From Flavobacterium hydrophilum (GTDB taxonomy: Bacteria; Bacteroidota; Bacteroidia; Flavobacteriales; Flavobacteriaceae): a DNA stretch of 64,000 nt. Of this stretch, positions 34,375 to 42,701 are shown piece after piece; position 1 is the stretch's first letter, and every line of letters begins with the position of its first letter. The position numbers were made by a program, and so were the translations under genes. The stretch covers positions 248,001-312,000 of the forward strand of contig NZ_QJHL01000005.1 of NCBI RefSeq assembly GCF_003202405.1. The letters run 5' to 3'. The notes under the pieces were generated by a model, which made no database searches, was not told where the DNA came from, and saw nothing but the letters and a program-made list of their open reading frames with translations.

Positions 34375-35439
34375 TTAGTTACTTATTGCTTTTAGTGAAT
34401 TATATTCTTTTGTCATATCAAGTGATCTGTAAATTCCTAACAGCGTTTTTGTTACATCCGGGTTTTTTGGTTCAATAGACAACGCTTTTTGAAGATACGG
34501 GATTGCACTCCTGGTTATATCATCTTTTTTAGCGGTTAATTTATCATACTCCAGCATTTCTTTTTTAGAATTTCCTAAAGCATCTATCTTATCCACTAAT
34601 TCTTTTTTGGATTGTAGTTTTAAATACGCCAGATTAATATAAGAATCAATAAAATTAGGATTTAACTCTACAAGATAATTGTAAGCTGCCTCGGCTTTAA
34701 TAAAATCTTTTCGCTCCAAATAGGCATACGCTAAGTTCTTATAAACATCAAACTTTCTGGAAGGTATTGCTTCATTTCTCGGTTTTTCGTAAAGTCCTTC
34801 CTGAATATAGGAATCACGTGCTTTTGGAGAAATAAAAGCATCTTCTTCTTTTGTTTTTTTGTTAGTGGCGTAATAGATAATACCATTTCCTGAGAAATTA
34901 ATTTTTTTTAACTGCTCATAATGCTGAATTGCCAAGTTGTATTCCTTTGCATTTAAATAGGCGGCAGCAGCATTATATAAGTTCAATGTATCTTTCTTAT
35001 CAAACAAATATACTTTATAGCTCTTTTCGGCACTTTCCTTAAAATTACCTGCTTTGAAATCAGCAGTAGCACCATTTACAAGTTTAGATTTCATATCCTT
35101 TAAAGCTAAATTGGCTTTTACTGAAAATTTATATTTTCCGGATTCATTTTCATATAAAATTACATCTTGATAAGACTGAGAAGCATCAGAAAAATTATTA
35201 ACCGCATCAATATTTTTGATAGCCAAATCCTTTAACACGTTTCCTTTTAAAAAATAAAAATCTGATTTTTCTTCATCCGGGGCATTCAAAATGAGGTATT
35301 CTGTCTTTTTTAAAATCACAAGTGCCTCATCTGACTTTCCTTTTTCAAACAAGGACTGAGCATCTTTTATTTGAGACTTTTGAGAATATACTCCAACATT
35401 TATCAATACTATTGATAACATTATAAATTTTATTTTCAT
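34375..35439 (-). CDS. Exported TPR protein
   Basis: 354 residues with a signal peptide ending near G-V-Y-S-Q. The mature protein is made of TPR helices: D-A-Q-S-L-F-E-K-G-K-S-D-E-A-L, the A-D-F-K-A-G-N-F-K-E-S-A-E-K unit, the Y-N-A-A-A-A-Y-L-N-A-K-E-Y-N-L-A-I unit, K-N-L-A-Y-A-Y-L-E-R-K-D-F-I-K-A-E and a last one near P-Y-L-Q-K-A-L-S-I-E-P-K-N-P-D. It is probably a periplasmic scaffold. No partner gene is evident. The 400 bases upstream of it (35440-35835) hold no gene that I can see. Confidence 0.8.
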   Translation of the reverse strand: MKIKFIMLSIVLINVGVYSQKSQIKDAQSLFEKGKSDEALVILKKTEYLILNAPDEEKSDFYFLKGNVLKDLAIKNIDAVNNFSDASQSYQDVILYENESGKYKFSVKANLALKDMKSKLVNGATADFKAGNFKESAEKSYKVYLFDKKDTLNLYNAAAAYLNAKEYNLAIQHYEQLKKINFSGNGIIYYATNKKTKEEDAFISPKARDSYIQEGLYEKPRNEAIPSRKFDVYKNLAYAYLERKDFIKAEAAYNYLVELNPNFIDSYINLAYLKLQSKKELVDKIDALGNSKKEMLEYDKLTAKKDDITRSAIPYLQKALSIEPKNPDVTKTLLGIYRSLDMTKEYNSLKAISN

Positions 35440-35835
35440 GTTTTTGATTAGTTTGATTGTTAAAATAGATTTTTGATTAGCATTTTCTATGCTAAAACAT
35501 CATTATCTTTTAAATCTATAAGATTCAAAAGGTGTATCAAACTAAATAAAATATGGAGGGTAGTTTTTTATCATATTAGCTGGTTTATTGGTTAGACATT
35601 TTATTTGTAAAAAAATCGTTTTTTAACAATATAAAAATTATAAATGTTTTTTTATATAACTTTTTTTGAATACAATTTATTTTTTATCTAAAATAGAATT
35701 AAAAAATGAATACGCAAATAAAAATTAAACTATTTTTCAAATAGGTCTTTAATGTAAATAATAACTTATAGTCATCATTTTTTTACAACATTCAGGATTA
35801 CAAATATTTAACACTGTACACAATGAGAAATAAAA
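35440..35835. other. Gene-free AT-rich stretch
   Basis: About 395 bases between the TPR gene and the terminator at 35836. Very AT-rich with stop codons in all frames; it must carry the TPR-gene promoter, but I find no convincing -33/-7 pair. Nothing else seen. Confidence 0.5.
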
Positions 35836-35875
35836 AAAGCTCACTATTCATATTTTCATACGAATAGTGAGCTTT
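35836..35875. terminator. Terminator of the sigma-factor unit
   Basis: Perfect 12-base stem (35838-35849 with 35862-35873), 12-base loop; on the minus strand it is followed by a run of T, so it should end the rpoE-like transcript after the small gene at 35935-36078. Confidence 0.85.
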
Positions 35876-35934
35876 AACCAAAACGACCATTTGGTTTTCT
35901 TTCGAATAAACATCCGACAAAAGTAGTGGGCTGC

Positions 35935-36078
35935 TTAATTAGCTATAATTTCAAAACTATTATTATCGATTTTCACAACTTTTAAAGCTTGTGAATAACT
36001 TAATAAAAAAGAAACGACTTCTTTCTTTGGTTTTAAATCTTTAGAAGCTAATGCTTTTTTAGAGTAAATTTTCGCCAT
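35935..36078 (-). CDS. 47-residue protein downstream of the ECF sigma factor
   Basis: A complete small frame on the minus strand: it begins M-A-K-I-Y-S-K-K-A-L, has a lysine-rich first half (S-K-D-L-K-P-K-K-E-V-V), then an amphipathic helix F-L-L-S-Y-S-Q-A-L-K-V-V-K and ends E-I-I-A-N. No membrane segment or known domain. It starts 51 bases after the sigma-factor stop and ends 60 bases before a strong terminator, which makes a two-gene unit likely. A possible role with the sigma factor is inference; it is too small and lacks the zinc or membrane features of usual anti-sigma factors. Confidence 0.65.
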   Translation of the reverse strand: MAKIYSKKALASKDLKPKKEVVSFLLSYSQALKVVKIDNNSFEIIAN

Positions 36079-36129
36079 ACTATGAAAATGTTTTATATAT
36101 AGTATAACGGGCTATTACTCAAAATAGTA

Positions 36130-36714
36130 TTAGTTGGTTAAAATAATTTGATGCTTATCAATAATTTTTCTTAAATTCATTAGCGCATAACGCATTCTGC
36201 CTAGTGCTGTATTGATACTCACCCCTGTCAGTTCAGATATTTCCTTAAAGCTCATATCCTGATACATACGCATCACCAAAACTTCTTTTTGATCTTCAGG
36301 CAGCTCCTGAATCAGTTTTTTAAGATCCACTTCGACCTGATCTAAAATCATTTTACCTTCAATAGTTAAAGAATCGTCAGACATAATTGAAAAAATCGAA
36401 AATTCTTCTGTTTCTCTGTACATGGGCATTTTTTTTGTTTTGCGAAAGTGATCTACAATTAAATTGTGAGAGATACGCATGACCCAAGGCAGAAATTTAC
36501 CTTCTTCATTATAACAATTGGATTTTAAAGTTTTAATAACTTTAATGAAAGTATCCTGAAAAATATCGTTTGAAACATCTCTATCAGCAATCTTAGAATA
36601 TATAAATCCATATATTTTGGATTCGTGCCTTTTTATTAATGTCGCTAAAGCATTTTCATTGCCTTCAACATAATTTTTAACCAATAGAGCGTCAGGAATA
36701 TGCAGATCAGCCAT
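36130..36714 (-). CDS. ECF RNA polymerase sigma factor
   Basis: 194 residues. Region 2 spans about residues 15-90, with D-R-D-V-S-N-D-I-F-Q-D-T-F-I-K-V (2.2/2.3) and W-V-M-R-I-S-H-N-L-I-V-D-H-F-R (2.4); region 4 spans about 130-185 with L-P-E-D-Q-K-E-V-L-V-M-R and the helix-turn-helix F-K-E-I-S-E-L-T-G-V-S-I-N-T-A-L-G-R. No anti-sigma factor gene with a membrane helix or ZAS motif is adjacent. It has an excellent primary-sigma promoter upstream (36814-36846), so it is likely made constitutively or controlled after synthesis. Its regulon is unknown. Confidence 0.93.
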   Translation of the reverse strand: MADLHIPDALLVKNYVEGNENALATLIKRHESKIYGFIYSKIADRDVSNDIFQDTFIKVIKTLKSNCYNEEGKFLPWVMRISHNLIVDHFRKTKKMPMYRETEEFSIFSIMSDDSLTIEGKMILDQVEVDLKKLIQELPEDQKEVLVMRMYQDMSFKEISELTGVSINTALGRMRYALMNLRKIIDKHQIILTN

Positions 36715-36813
36715 AATACTACTTTTTTAGTTTTGTTTAAAATTTGGAGTAATTTTCTAAAAAGTAATTTTATTGTATAGGCTTGTCTTTTTTTGAGTTG
36801 TTAATAATCAGTC

Positions 36814-36846
36814 CAAATTTAACAAATTTTTATTTTAAAAAGCAAA
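36814..36846 (-). promoter_or_regulatory. Promoter of the ECF sigma factor gene
   Basis: Read on the minus strand: TTTG at 36846-36843, 21 bases, then TAAATTTG at 36821-36814. Both boxes match the Bacteroidota consensus perfectly. Transcription would start near 36807, giving a leader of about 95 bases. Confidence 0.65.
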
Positions 36847-36948
36847 TGAATAGAATAATAATTAATAATAAAATTGTAAATAATAGCAATTAATATTAAA
36901 TTTCATCGATAAAGTGCTGTTAAATGTCAAATAATGGAAATGTTTTAA

Positions 36949-37020
36949 CAGTTAAAAAAGAGAAGTGCAATTATTTAAATTACTTATTACAAACAAGTTA
37001 CACTCCTTTTTTTAACAGTA
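36949..37020. terminator. Imperfect long inverted repeat at the end of the PUL
   Basis: About 20 bases around 36949-36970 pair imperfectly with 37000-37020, including an A6/T7 stretch. It lies just after the stop of the last GH16 gene and may end the PUL transcript. The rest of 36715-37031 holds only the sigma-factor promoter. Confidence 0.4.
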
Positions 37021-37031
37021 CTTATTTTATA

Positions 37032-37787
37032 TTATTGGTACACACGAACATAATCAACATAGAATTTTTGAGGCAATACAGTATCATCAACAGCTGGTCC
37101 TCCAAAATTTCCTCCAATTGCTAAATTAACAATGATGTAAAATGGCTTATTAAAAGGCCATGTATCATCATTTTTAACTTCGGGATTGAAAGTGTAGACG
37201 AGAATTTCATCAACGAAAAAATCAATTTTATCTTTATCCCATTCGATTGCATAAACATGATATCCTTCTTCTATGTTTAGAAATTCGGTTCTTTTGGTAT
37301 TGATGGTATTTCCATGGCTGTCCTGAGTATGTAAGGTTGTATATACCATGTGAGGATCTCTTCCTATATATTCTAAAATATCAATTTCACCTGTTTTAGG
37401 CCATTTTACCTCATCAATATTAGCACCTAACATCCAAAATGCAGGCCATAAACCATGACCAACAGGCAGTTTTGCTCTTGCTTCGATTCGGCCATACAAA
37501 AATTCTTTTTTTCCTTTAGTTGTGATTTTTGTAGAAGTATATTTTTCTCCTTCTTTTCGGGCTTCAATAATTAAATTACCGTCTTTTATTTCATGATTTA
37601 TTTTTGTATAAAGTTGTCTCTCATTATTTCCCCAACCACAAAGAATTGGGCAACCATCACCGAGTTCAAAATTCCAAACAGATTCGTTTATCTTCTTACT
37701 AAAATTTTCTTCCCAAATCAGTTTTCTTTTTGCTTGTTGGGCCATGCAAAAACTACTTATTATAAAAAGCAACATTACTTTTTTCAT
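37032..37787 (-). CDS. GH16 endo-beta-glucanase, single domain
   Basis: 251 residues with a signal peptide (cleavage near C-M-A-Q-Q). It is one GH16 jelly-roll: the catalytic block G-E-I-D-I-L-E-Y-I-G supplies nucleophile E134, helper D136 and acid/base E139 in the E-x-D-x-x-E arrangement typical of laminarinases (with the beta-bulge) rather than lichenases. W-G-N-N-E-R-Q and G-L-W-P-A-F-W-M-L line the glucan cleft. It probably cuts beta-1,3- or mixed-linkage glucan in the periplasm, or is secreted. It is the last gene of the minus-strand PUL; a stem-loop at 37814-37840 lies between it and the other GH16 gene. Confidence 0.9.
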   Translation of the reverse strand: MKKVMLLFIISSFCMAQQAKRKLIWEENFSKKINESVWNFELGDGCPILCGWGNNERQLYTKINHEIKDGNLIIEARKEGEKYTSTKITTKGKKEFLYGRIEARAKLPVGHGLWPAFWMLGANIDEVKWPKTGEIDILEYIGRDPHMVYTTLHTQDSHGNTINTKRTEFLNIEEGYHVYAIEWDKDKIDFFVDEILVYTFNPEVKNDDTWPFNKPFYIIVNLAIGGNFGGPAVDDTVLPQKFYVDYVRVYQ

Positions 37788-37813
37788 GCCAATATTTTTT
37801 AAATTATAAATTA

Positions 37814-37840
37814 GGAAGGCCAGTAAAAAACTGACCTTCC
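37814..37840 (-). promoter_or_regulatory. Intercistronic stem-loop between the two GH16 genes
   Basis: Eleven bases at 37814-37824 pair with 37830-37840 with one mismatch and a short A-rich loop. On the minus strand it is not followed by a clear T-run, so it may tune mRNA stability or partly attenuate expression of the distal GH16 gene rather than terminate. Confidence 0.5.
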
Positions 37841-37862
37841 AATTTTATTTTTACTAATTAAT

Positions 37863-39530
37863 TTATTGATAAACCCTTACATAATCAATCTCCATTGAAG
37901 ACTGCGTGAAAGCGGGATCAATATTTCCTCCCAGGTTTCCTCCCATTGCAACGTTTAATATTAAAAAGAAATCGCTGTTGAATGGTAATGACGCTGAATT
38001 AACAACTGAATGGATGAGTGTATCATCAGCATATATTTTTATGGATGCAGCACTCCAAACTGCTTTGTATACATGGAATTCCGTTGAAACATTTGCAATT
38101 GTTTTACTGCCCGAGTCAGCACTTCCTCCAGAACGGCCTGGGTAATGGAATGTCCCAAGCACAACATTTTGATTGTTTCCGACATGTTCCATAATATCAA
38201 TTTCTCCACAGGCAGGCCATGGCTTTGTTGCATAATTTTGACCTAACATCCAGATTGCCGGCCATGTTCCGGCGCCTATAGGAAGTTTAGCCCTAATTTC
38301 TACTTTTCCGTAAGTAAACTTGAATTTGTTGTCACTCACTAATCTTGCTGATGAATAAGCCTGACCTCCGGAAGCTTCTTTTTTAGCTGTAATTTTAAGG
38401 CTTCCACCCTGAACAACAACATTTGTTGCAGAATTAGTATAATTTTGTTTTTCATTATTTCCCCAGCCATTGTCTCCTGTACCTAAATTATACCCCCATT
38501 TTGCAGCGTCAGGAGCACCATCAGTATTAAATTCATCAGACCAAACTAAATTGGTATAATCTACATCTGTATCCGGAACCTGCGTAGGTTTTGTTGTTGT
38601 AAATATATGATACCATGCCAATGCAGAATTATTTCCCATAACAGCTCTTACAACCATTCTATTAGCTGTAATTGATAAAATCTCATAAGAACTCTGTCCA
38701 ATGTAATACCCCATGAAACCTCCATCAGAGAAGTTTAACATCGTTCCGCGAGTTTGTGTCGCATGATTAGCATTTTTTGTAACAACAGATTCTGATGGGC
38801 TTAATGAAACCGTTTTTACTCCGCCTGCATTGTATGCCAGACAAGCATCATCAGGTGAACTTCCTCCTGCTACACTTGCAAAAGAAGCATTAAAGAAAGT
38901 CGAACCGCCATTGTTCAACTCGTATTTTAATTGTTCTCCATCCAAAGAAAAAGTCAATACATTTTCATACAAACAACTGCTTGCAGGTGAGCCAGCTTTT
39001 TCAAATGGGCCTGCCTGATAATAGTTGGCAAAATAATTTTTAGTTGCATCCCCATCATTTTGCCCCACTCCTAAATGCCCTGGCTCAGAAGCTGACCAAT
39101 ACCATTTTTTAGATGTTCCTCCAGTTAAGAAATTAACTGCATCAGGGTCACTGAAATTACTTAAAACCTCAACTTCAATTGTAGTATTGGTAGCAACACC
39201 ACCTTTTCCGTAGGCAACGGCTGTAACAATATATTTATTTACACCTGTTTTGGTAAATCTTTTATCAAAATGCCCTCCAGGAGAATTTTCGGAAGTTCCA
39301 TCACTAAATACGTATTTATATGAAATCACATCATCACCTGTAGCTACAAGCTTAACAATTCCTGATCCGTCTCCATAAGGTTCTGCTACTGTTTTTCCAA
39401 CAATTTCTGCTGTTATCTGGATATTTGTTGGAGCAGTTATGTCTCCAAACGTGTAATCATCTTTTTGACAACCCGTCATCAGGAGAATCGCAAATAAGGA
39501 TACTATTTTTATGATTATTTTTTTGCTCAT
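37863..39530 (-). CDS. Multidomain GH16 lipoprotein (PKD + unknown + GH16)
   Basis: 555 residues. Lipobox M-T-G-C with Cys21, followed by Q-K-D-D, an acidic stretch that in Bacteroidota favours export to the cell surface. Residues 35-122 are PKD-like (Y-K-Y-V-F-S-D-G-T-S), residues 130-315 an unassigned beta-rich domain that starts F-L-T-G-G-T-S-K-K-W-Y-W, and residues 326-555 the GH16 catalytic domain with E443, D445 and E448 in C-G-E-I-D-I-M-E-H-V. It should be the surface endo-glucanase that makes the first cuts for import by SusC/SusD. It starts 12 bases... downstream of the glycan-binding lipoprotein gene in the same operon. Laminarin or mixed-linkage glucan is the likely substrate. Confidence 0.88.
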   Translation of the reverse strand: MSKKIIIKIVSLFAILLMTGCQKDDYTFGDITAPTNIQITAEIVGKTVAEPYGDGSGIVKLVATGDDVISYKYVFSDGTSENSPGGHFDKRFTKTGVNKYIVTAVAYGKGGVATNTTIEVEVLSNFSDPDAVNFLTGGTSKKWYWSASEPGHLGVGQNDGDATKNYFANYYQAGPFEKAGSPASSCLYENVLTFSLDGEQLKYELNNGGSTFFNASFASVAGGSSPDDACLAYNAGGVKTVSLSPSESVVTKNANHATQTRGTMLNFSDGGFMGYYIGQSSYEILSITANRMVVRAVMGNNSALAWYHIFTTTKPTQVPDTDVDYTNLVWSDEFNTDGAPDAAKWGYNLGTGDNGWGNNEKQNYTNSATNVVVQGGSLKITAKKEASGGQAYSSARLVSDNKFKFTYGKVEIRAKLPIGAGTWPAIWMLGQNYATKPWPACGEIDIMEHVGNNQNVVLGTFHYPGRSGGSADSGSKTIANVSTEFHVYKAVWSAASIKIYADDTLIHSVVNSASLPFNSDFFLILNVAMGGNLGGNIDPAFTQSSMEIDYVRVYQ

Positions 39531-39541
39531 GATTTCTTATT

Positions 39542-41167
39542 TTAATTGGATTGTTTTATATCATCGAAGTAATAGATAGAACCTGTTCCCATTTGTCCGA
39601 AGTCCGGAAACAAAATTACTCTGTCGTATTTATTTGCGGTACTAAAATTTGGAGCTGTAGTCAGATCAAACGTTAATACCTGCCATGCATTTGCTGTTGT
39701 TGTAGTTGCATGTGCTTCAAAAAATACCGTTGGATTTCCATTTCCGTCTTTTGGAGATGTTGAAACTTCCATTTTGTATAAAATATCTGCACCAACTTTA
39801 GGAGACCACACATTTACTTTTACAGTAGTACCTTTAGTAAAATCAATTGTGTTTTCTAAATTCAGACTCGCACCAGCCCAAACCTGAGCTCCTGATGTTT
39901 TCTCAATTTTAACTACTTTGTTTGATGTGTTAGCTCCTGTTTTATCAGGATTTACTACTACAGAAACCGGAATTGGCCCAAAACCTGCATCTCCAAAACC
40001 GCCCCAGGCATAAGTTAAACTAGCTGATTCGAAATCAAGAGGTAATTGTACCGATTGAGCAGCAGTTTTGTAAAAATAAATATTATCAATAAATACTGTT
40101 CCACCAGCCCAAGGTGTTCCAACCAATTTTAATTGAAAAATTTTATCAACTGACAATCCCTGGCTTGTAAATGCTGAAATTGGAATATCAATACTTGTCC
40201 ACTGATTTGCCGTAAGATCTTTTGTTACAGGCTTTTCTGAAGGACCAACATTAATCAATGAAGTTTCAATTTTCTGTAAATCTGCAGTCCAGACATCCAT
40301 ATGCAAATACTCCATACCGGAAACATCTATTGATGTACCATCTGCCAACGCAATTCCCTGATAGCTTAGTTTTATATAATTCAACATTTTATCTCCGTTC
40401 AAATCAAATTCTGTCCAGCTGCTGCCTTGTCCAGCCTGACCCCAATCAGGGAAATAATTAATTCCTGCAACATTATTATACTTAGAACCATAAATAGAAA
40501 TCACATCTCCCGCCTGTCTGTTTGGCGGAGTCGGGGCAGCTGATGTTGGATTAAGTACAAGTTTCGCAGTAACTTCAGTGGTATATTCTGTGGTTGCAAT
40601 GGCAGCGCTTTTTGAAACCACGCGAACTGTATACACTCCAGCATTTTGGTATGTATAGGAAACTGATTCGCCGTTATTAGCCGAAATTGGATCCGGTTTT
40701 CCTGCTTCTCCAAAATAAACATCATAAAACAAAGCATAATCTGCGCTTGCTTTAACTGTTACTTTTTTAGATACTGATAAATCATTGGTTACAACAACTA
40801 TTAAATTTTCCGGAGCTTTAAAAGAGACTACCACTTGCTGATTTGCTTCAGTGGTTTCTCCATTTAATCCCATTGCTATAATTTTAGCCGTATAAACGCC
40901 CTCTGTATATGCATGTGTCACGGTAGCTCCCGGCGAAATATATTCCGAAACGGCACTTCCATCACCAAAATCAACTTTGTATTGTGTTGCTCCTTCTCCC
41001 TTAGGCAAAAAAGTAACCTTGCCTGAATTATCCTGTGTTACCGTAGTCAAAGCAGATATATTTTCCGGTGAAGCTATACCATCCAAATCAATATCACTAT
41101 TGTCGCTTGCACAACCCATCAGGATTGTCAAAACGAAAAAACTTATAATAAAATGTATTTTTTTCAT
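39542..41167 (-). CDS. Surface glycan-binding lipoprotein with PKD domains
   Basis: 541 residues with lipobox L-M-G-C (Cys19) and following A-S-D-N-S-D-I-D, again a surface-export type signal. Two PKD-like domains (about 30-115 and 115-200, with Y-K-V-D-F-G-D-G-S and G-V-Y-T-V-R-V-V-S) are followed by two CBM-like beta-sandwiches (about 205-370 and 370-541), each with a Y-L-H-M-D-V-W or K-V-N-V-W-S strand and a final F-I-D-N-I-Y or Y-F-D-D-I-K segment. No catalytic motif is visible. In position and build it matches the SGBP-B/SusE-F class that captures polysaccharide at the cell surface next to SusD. It is 8 bases from susD. Confidence 0.8.
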   Translation of the reverse strand: MKKIHFIISFFVLTILMGCASDNSDIDLDGIASPENISALTTVTQDNSGKVTFLPKGEGATQYKVDFGDGSAVSEYISPGATVTHAYTEGVYTAKIIAMGLNGETTEANQQVVVSFKAPENLIVVVTNDLSVSKKVTVKASADYALFYDVYFGEAGKPDPISANNGESVSYTYQNAGVYTVRVVSKSAAIATTEYTTEVTAKLVLNPTSAAPTPPNRQAGDVISIYGSKYNNVAGINYFPDWGQAGQGSSWTEFDLNGDKMLNYIKLSYQGIALADGTSIDVSGMEYLHMDVWTADLQKIETSLINVGPSEKPVTKDLTANQWTSIDIPISAFTSQGLSVDKIFQLKLVGTPWAGGTVFIDNIYFYKTAAQSVQLPLDFESASLTYAWGGFGDAGFGPIPVSVVVNPDKTGANTSNKVVKIEKTSGAQVWAGASLNLENTIDFTKGTTVKVNVWSPKVGADILYKMEVSTSPKDGNGNPTVFFEAHATTTTANAWQVLTFDLTTAPNFSTANKYDRVILFPDFGQMGTGSIYYFDDIKQSN

Positions 41168-41175
41168 AATTGATG

Positions 41176-42690
41176 TTATTTAATATATCCCGGATTTTGT
41201 TGCCAGTTTCCGGCTGAAAATTGAATTTCTTCAATTGGAATCGGAAATAATTCATTTTTATTAGCCTGAAAACCAGGAATTTTCCCAACTGCTTTTCCTG
41301 TTCTCACTAAATCAAAGAAACGATGTCCTTCACCAAAAAGCTCCAGTCTTCTTTCTGCTAAAATAAAGTCGGTTAATGCCACTCCTGATGCCGATATATT
41401 ATGATTAGTATCTCCAAAAGCACGTTTTCTAACTTCATTCAAATATGTTCTTGCTTTGCCATCATCAATCCCTCCTCTGTTATAAGCTTCAGCTGCCATT
41501 AACAAAACATCAGCGTAACGGATTGCTCTGTAATTATTCGGATTTGTCAAATTCAAATCTCCGGCTGCATTCCCACTTCTTTTTCTTGGCAAATATTTTC
41601 GGTTAAAAAAACCTGTGTCTTCATTTCCTTTACCGAATATAATTCCTTTCTCTCCCTTTGCATTAACATAATTAGCATTTGCAGCTGCCCAGGCAGTAAT
41701 ATCCAGAATCGCTACATTTTTACGTTTATCACCTACCTCAAAAGCATCAGCACTTTCCTGAGTCGGAACATTAAAACTAAAACCTGAGGTAAAAAGAGGC
41801 CCGTCATAACCTCTTACTCCACTAAAACCAACAGCCACATTTCCTTCACTACATTGTAAACATGTAAAACCTGCACCTTCAACATCAGTATACTGAATTT
41901 CAAAAACAGATTCCGGCCCGTTTTCTCCCTCCATTTCGAATAATTTATTATAATCTGATTCTAAAGAATACGGAGAAGTACTTATTAAACTTTCTAAAGT
42001 TGTCGCTGCCTGCGGGAATTTATTTTGATACAAATAAGCTTTCCCTAATAATGCCTGAGCTGCTCCTTTTGTAACCCTTCCTTTATGAGCTGCTGTTGGA
42101 GATAAATTAGCAACCGCAAAAATTAAATCAGCTTCAATTACTGCATAAACCTCCTGAACTGAAGAGCGCGGTATTTTAGTTTCATCGCCAAGCTTAAATC
42201 TCGCATCTCCCTTCATCGGGATACCTCCAAACCATTTTACTAATTCAAATTGGTAGTAAGCTCTAAGAAAACGTGCTTCTGCTATAATCTGTGTCTTTCC
42301 TTCAAAATCTATTTTATTCTGAAATTCAAGTATATAATTCGCTCTTTGTACACCTGCAAACATCCAATCCCATATATTTTTAAGATTACTGTTTGTCGGA
42401 GTATGAATCATATCGTCAATTTGCTGCCAACCGATAACATCTGTAGGGCTTTCTCCACCGCATAAAGTATTATCTGAAGCAATTTCTCCCAGCAAAACAT
42501 TTGCGTATGATGACTGTAGCAAATCATAAGCAGCTATCAATGCATCATTAAAGTCTTCTTCTGAATTAAAATAATTCTCTACATCTATAGAATAAGGTGG
42601 CTTGGTTTCTACAAAATCATCTGAACAAGAAATAAAAATGGTTGAAAACAGCATTCCTGTTAAAAGAAATATGTATATATATTTTTTCAT
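41176..42690 (-). CDS. SusD/RagB outer-membrane lipoprotein
   Basis: 504 residues. Lipobox around F-I-S-C-S-D-D (Cys22). The N-terminal Y-F-N-S-E-E-D-F-N-D-A-L-I-A-A-Y-D-L and the later R-A-N-Y-I-L-E, A-R-F-L-R-A-Y-Y-Q-F and L-L-M-A-A-E-A-Y-N-R motifs are the standard SusD blocks, with the L-N-E-V-R-K-R-A and E-R-R-L-E-L-F-G-E-G-H-R-F-F-D-L-V-R end. SusD forms the lid of the SusC pore and binds the oligosaccharide. It pairs with the SusC gene 11 bases upstream. Confidence 0.95.
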   Translation of the reverse strand: MKKYIYIFLLTGMLFSTIFISCSDDFVETKPPYSIDVENYFNSEEDFNDALIAAYDLLQSSYANVLLGEIASDNTLCGGESPTDVIGWQQIDDMIHTPTNSNLKNIWDWMFAGVQRANYILEFQNKIDFEGKTQIIAEARFLRAYYQFELVKWFGGIPMKGDARFKLGDETKIPRSSVQEVYAVIEADLIFAVANLSPTAAHKGRVTKGAAQALLGKAYLYQNKFPQAATTLESLISTSPYSLESDYNKLFEMEGENGPESVFEIQYTDVEGAGFTCLQCSEGNVAVGFSGVRGYDGPLFTSGFSFNVPTQESADAFEVGDKRKNVAILDITAWAAANANYVNAKGEKGIIFGKGNEDTGFFNRKYLPRKRSGNAAGDLNLTNPNNYRAIRYADVLLMAAEAYNRGGIDDGKARTYLNEVRKRAFGDTNHNISASGVALTDFILAERRLELFGEGHRFFDLVRTGKAVGKIPGFQANKNELFPIPIEEIQFSAGNWQQNPGYIK

Positions 42691-42701
42691 TTTGATAACA
42701 A

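Noticed and set aside
36924..37124. Plus-strand frame of 66 codons overlapping the end of the GH16 gene.
   Set aside because: Shadow of the opposite-strand gene; codon content and overlap argue against coding.
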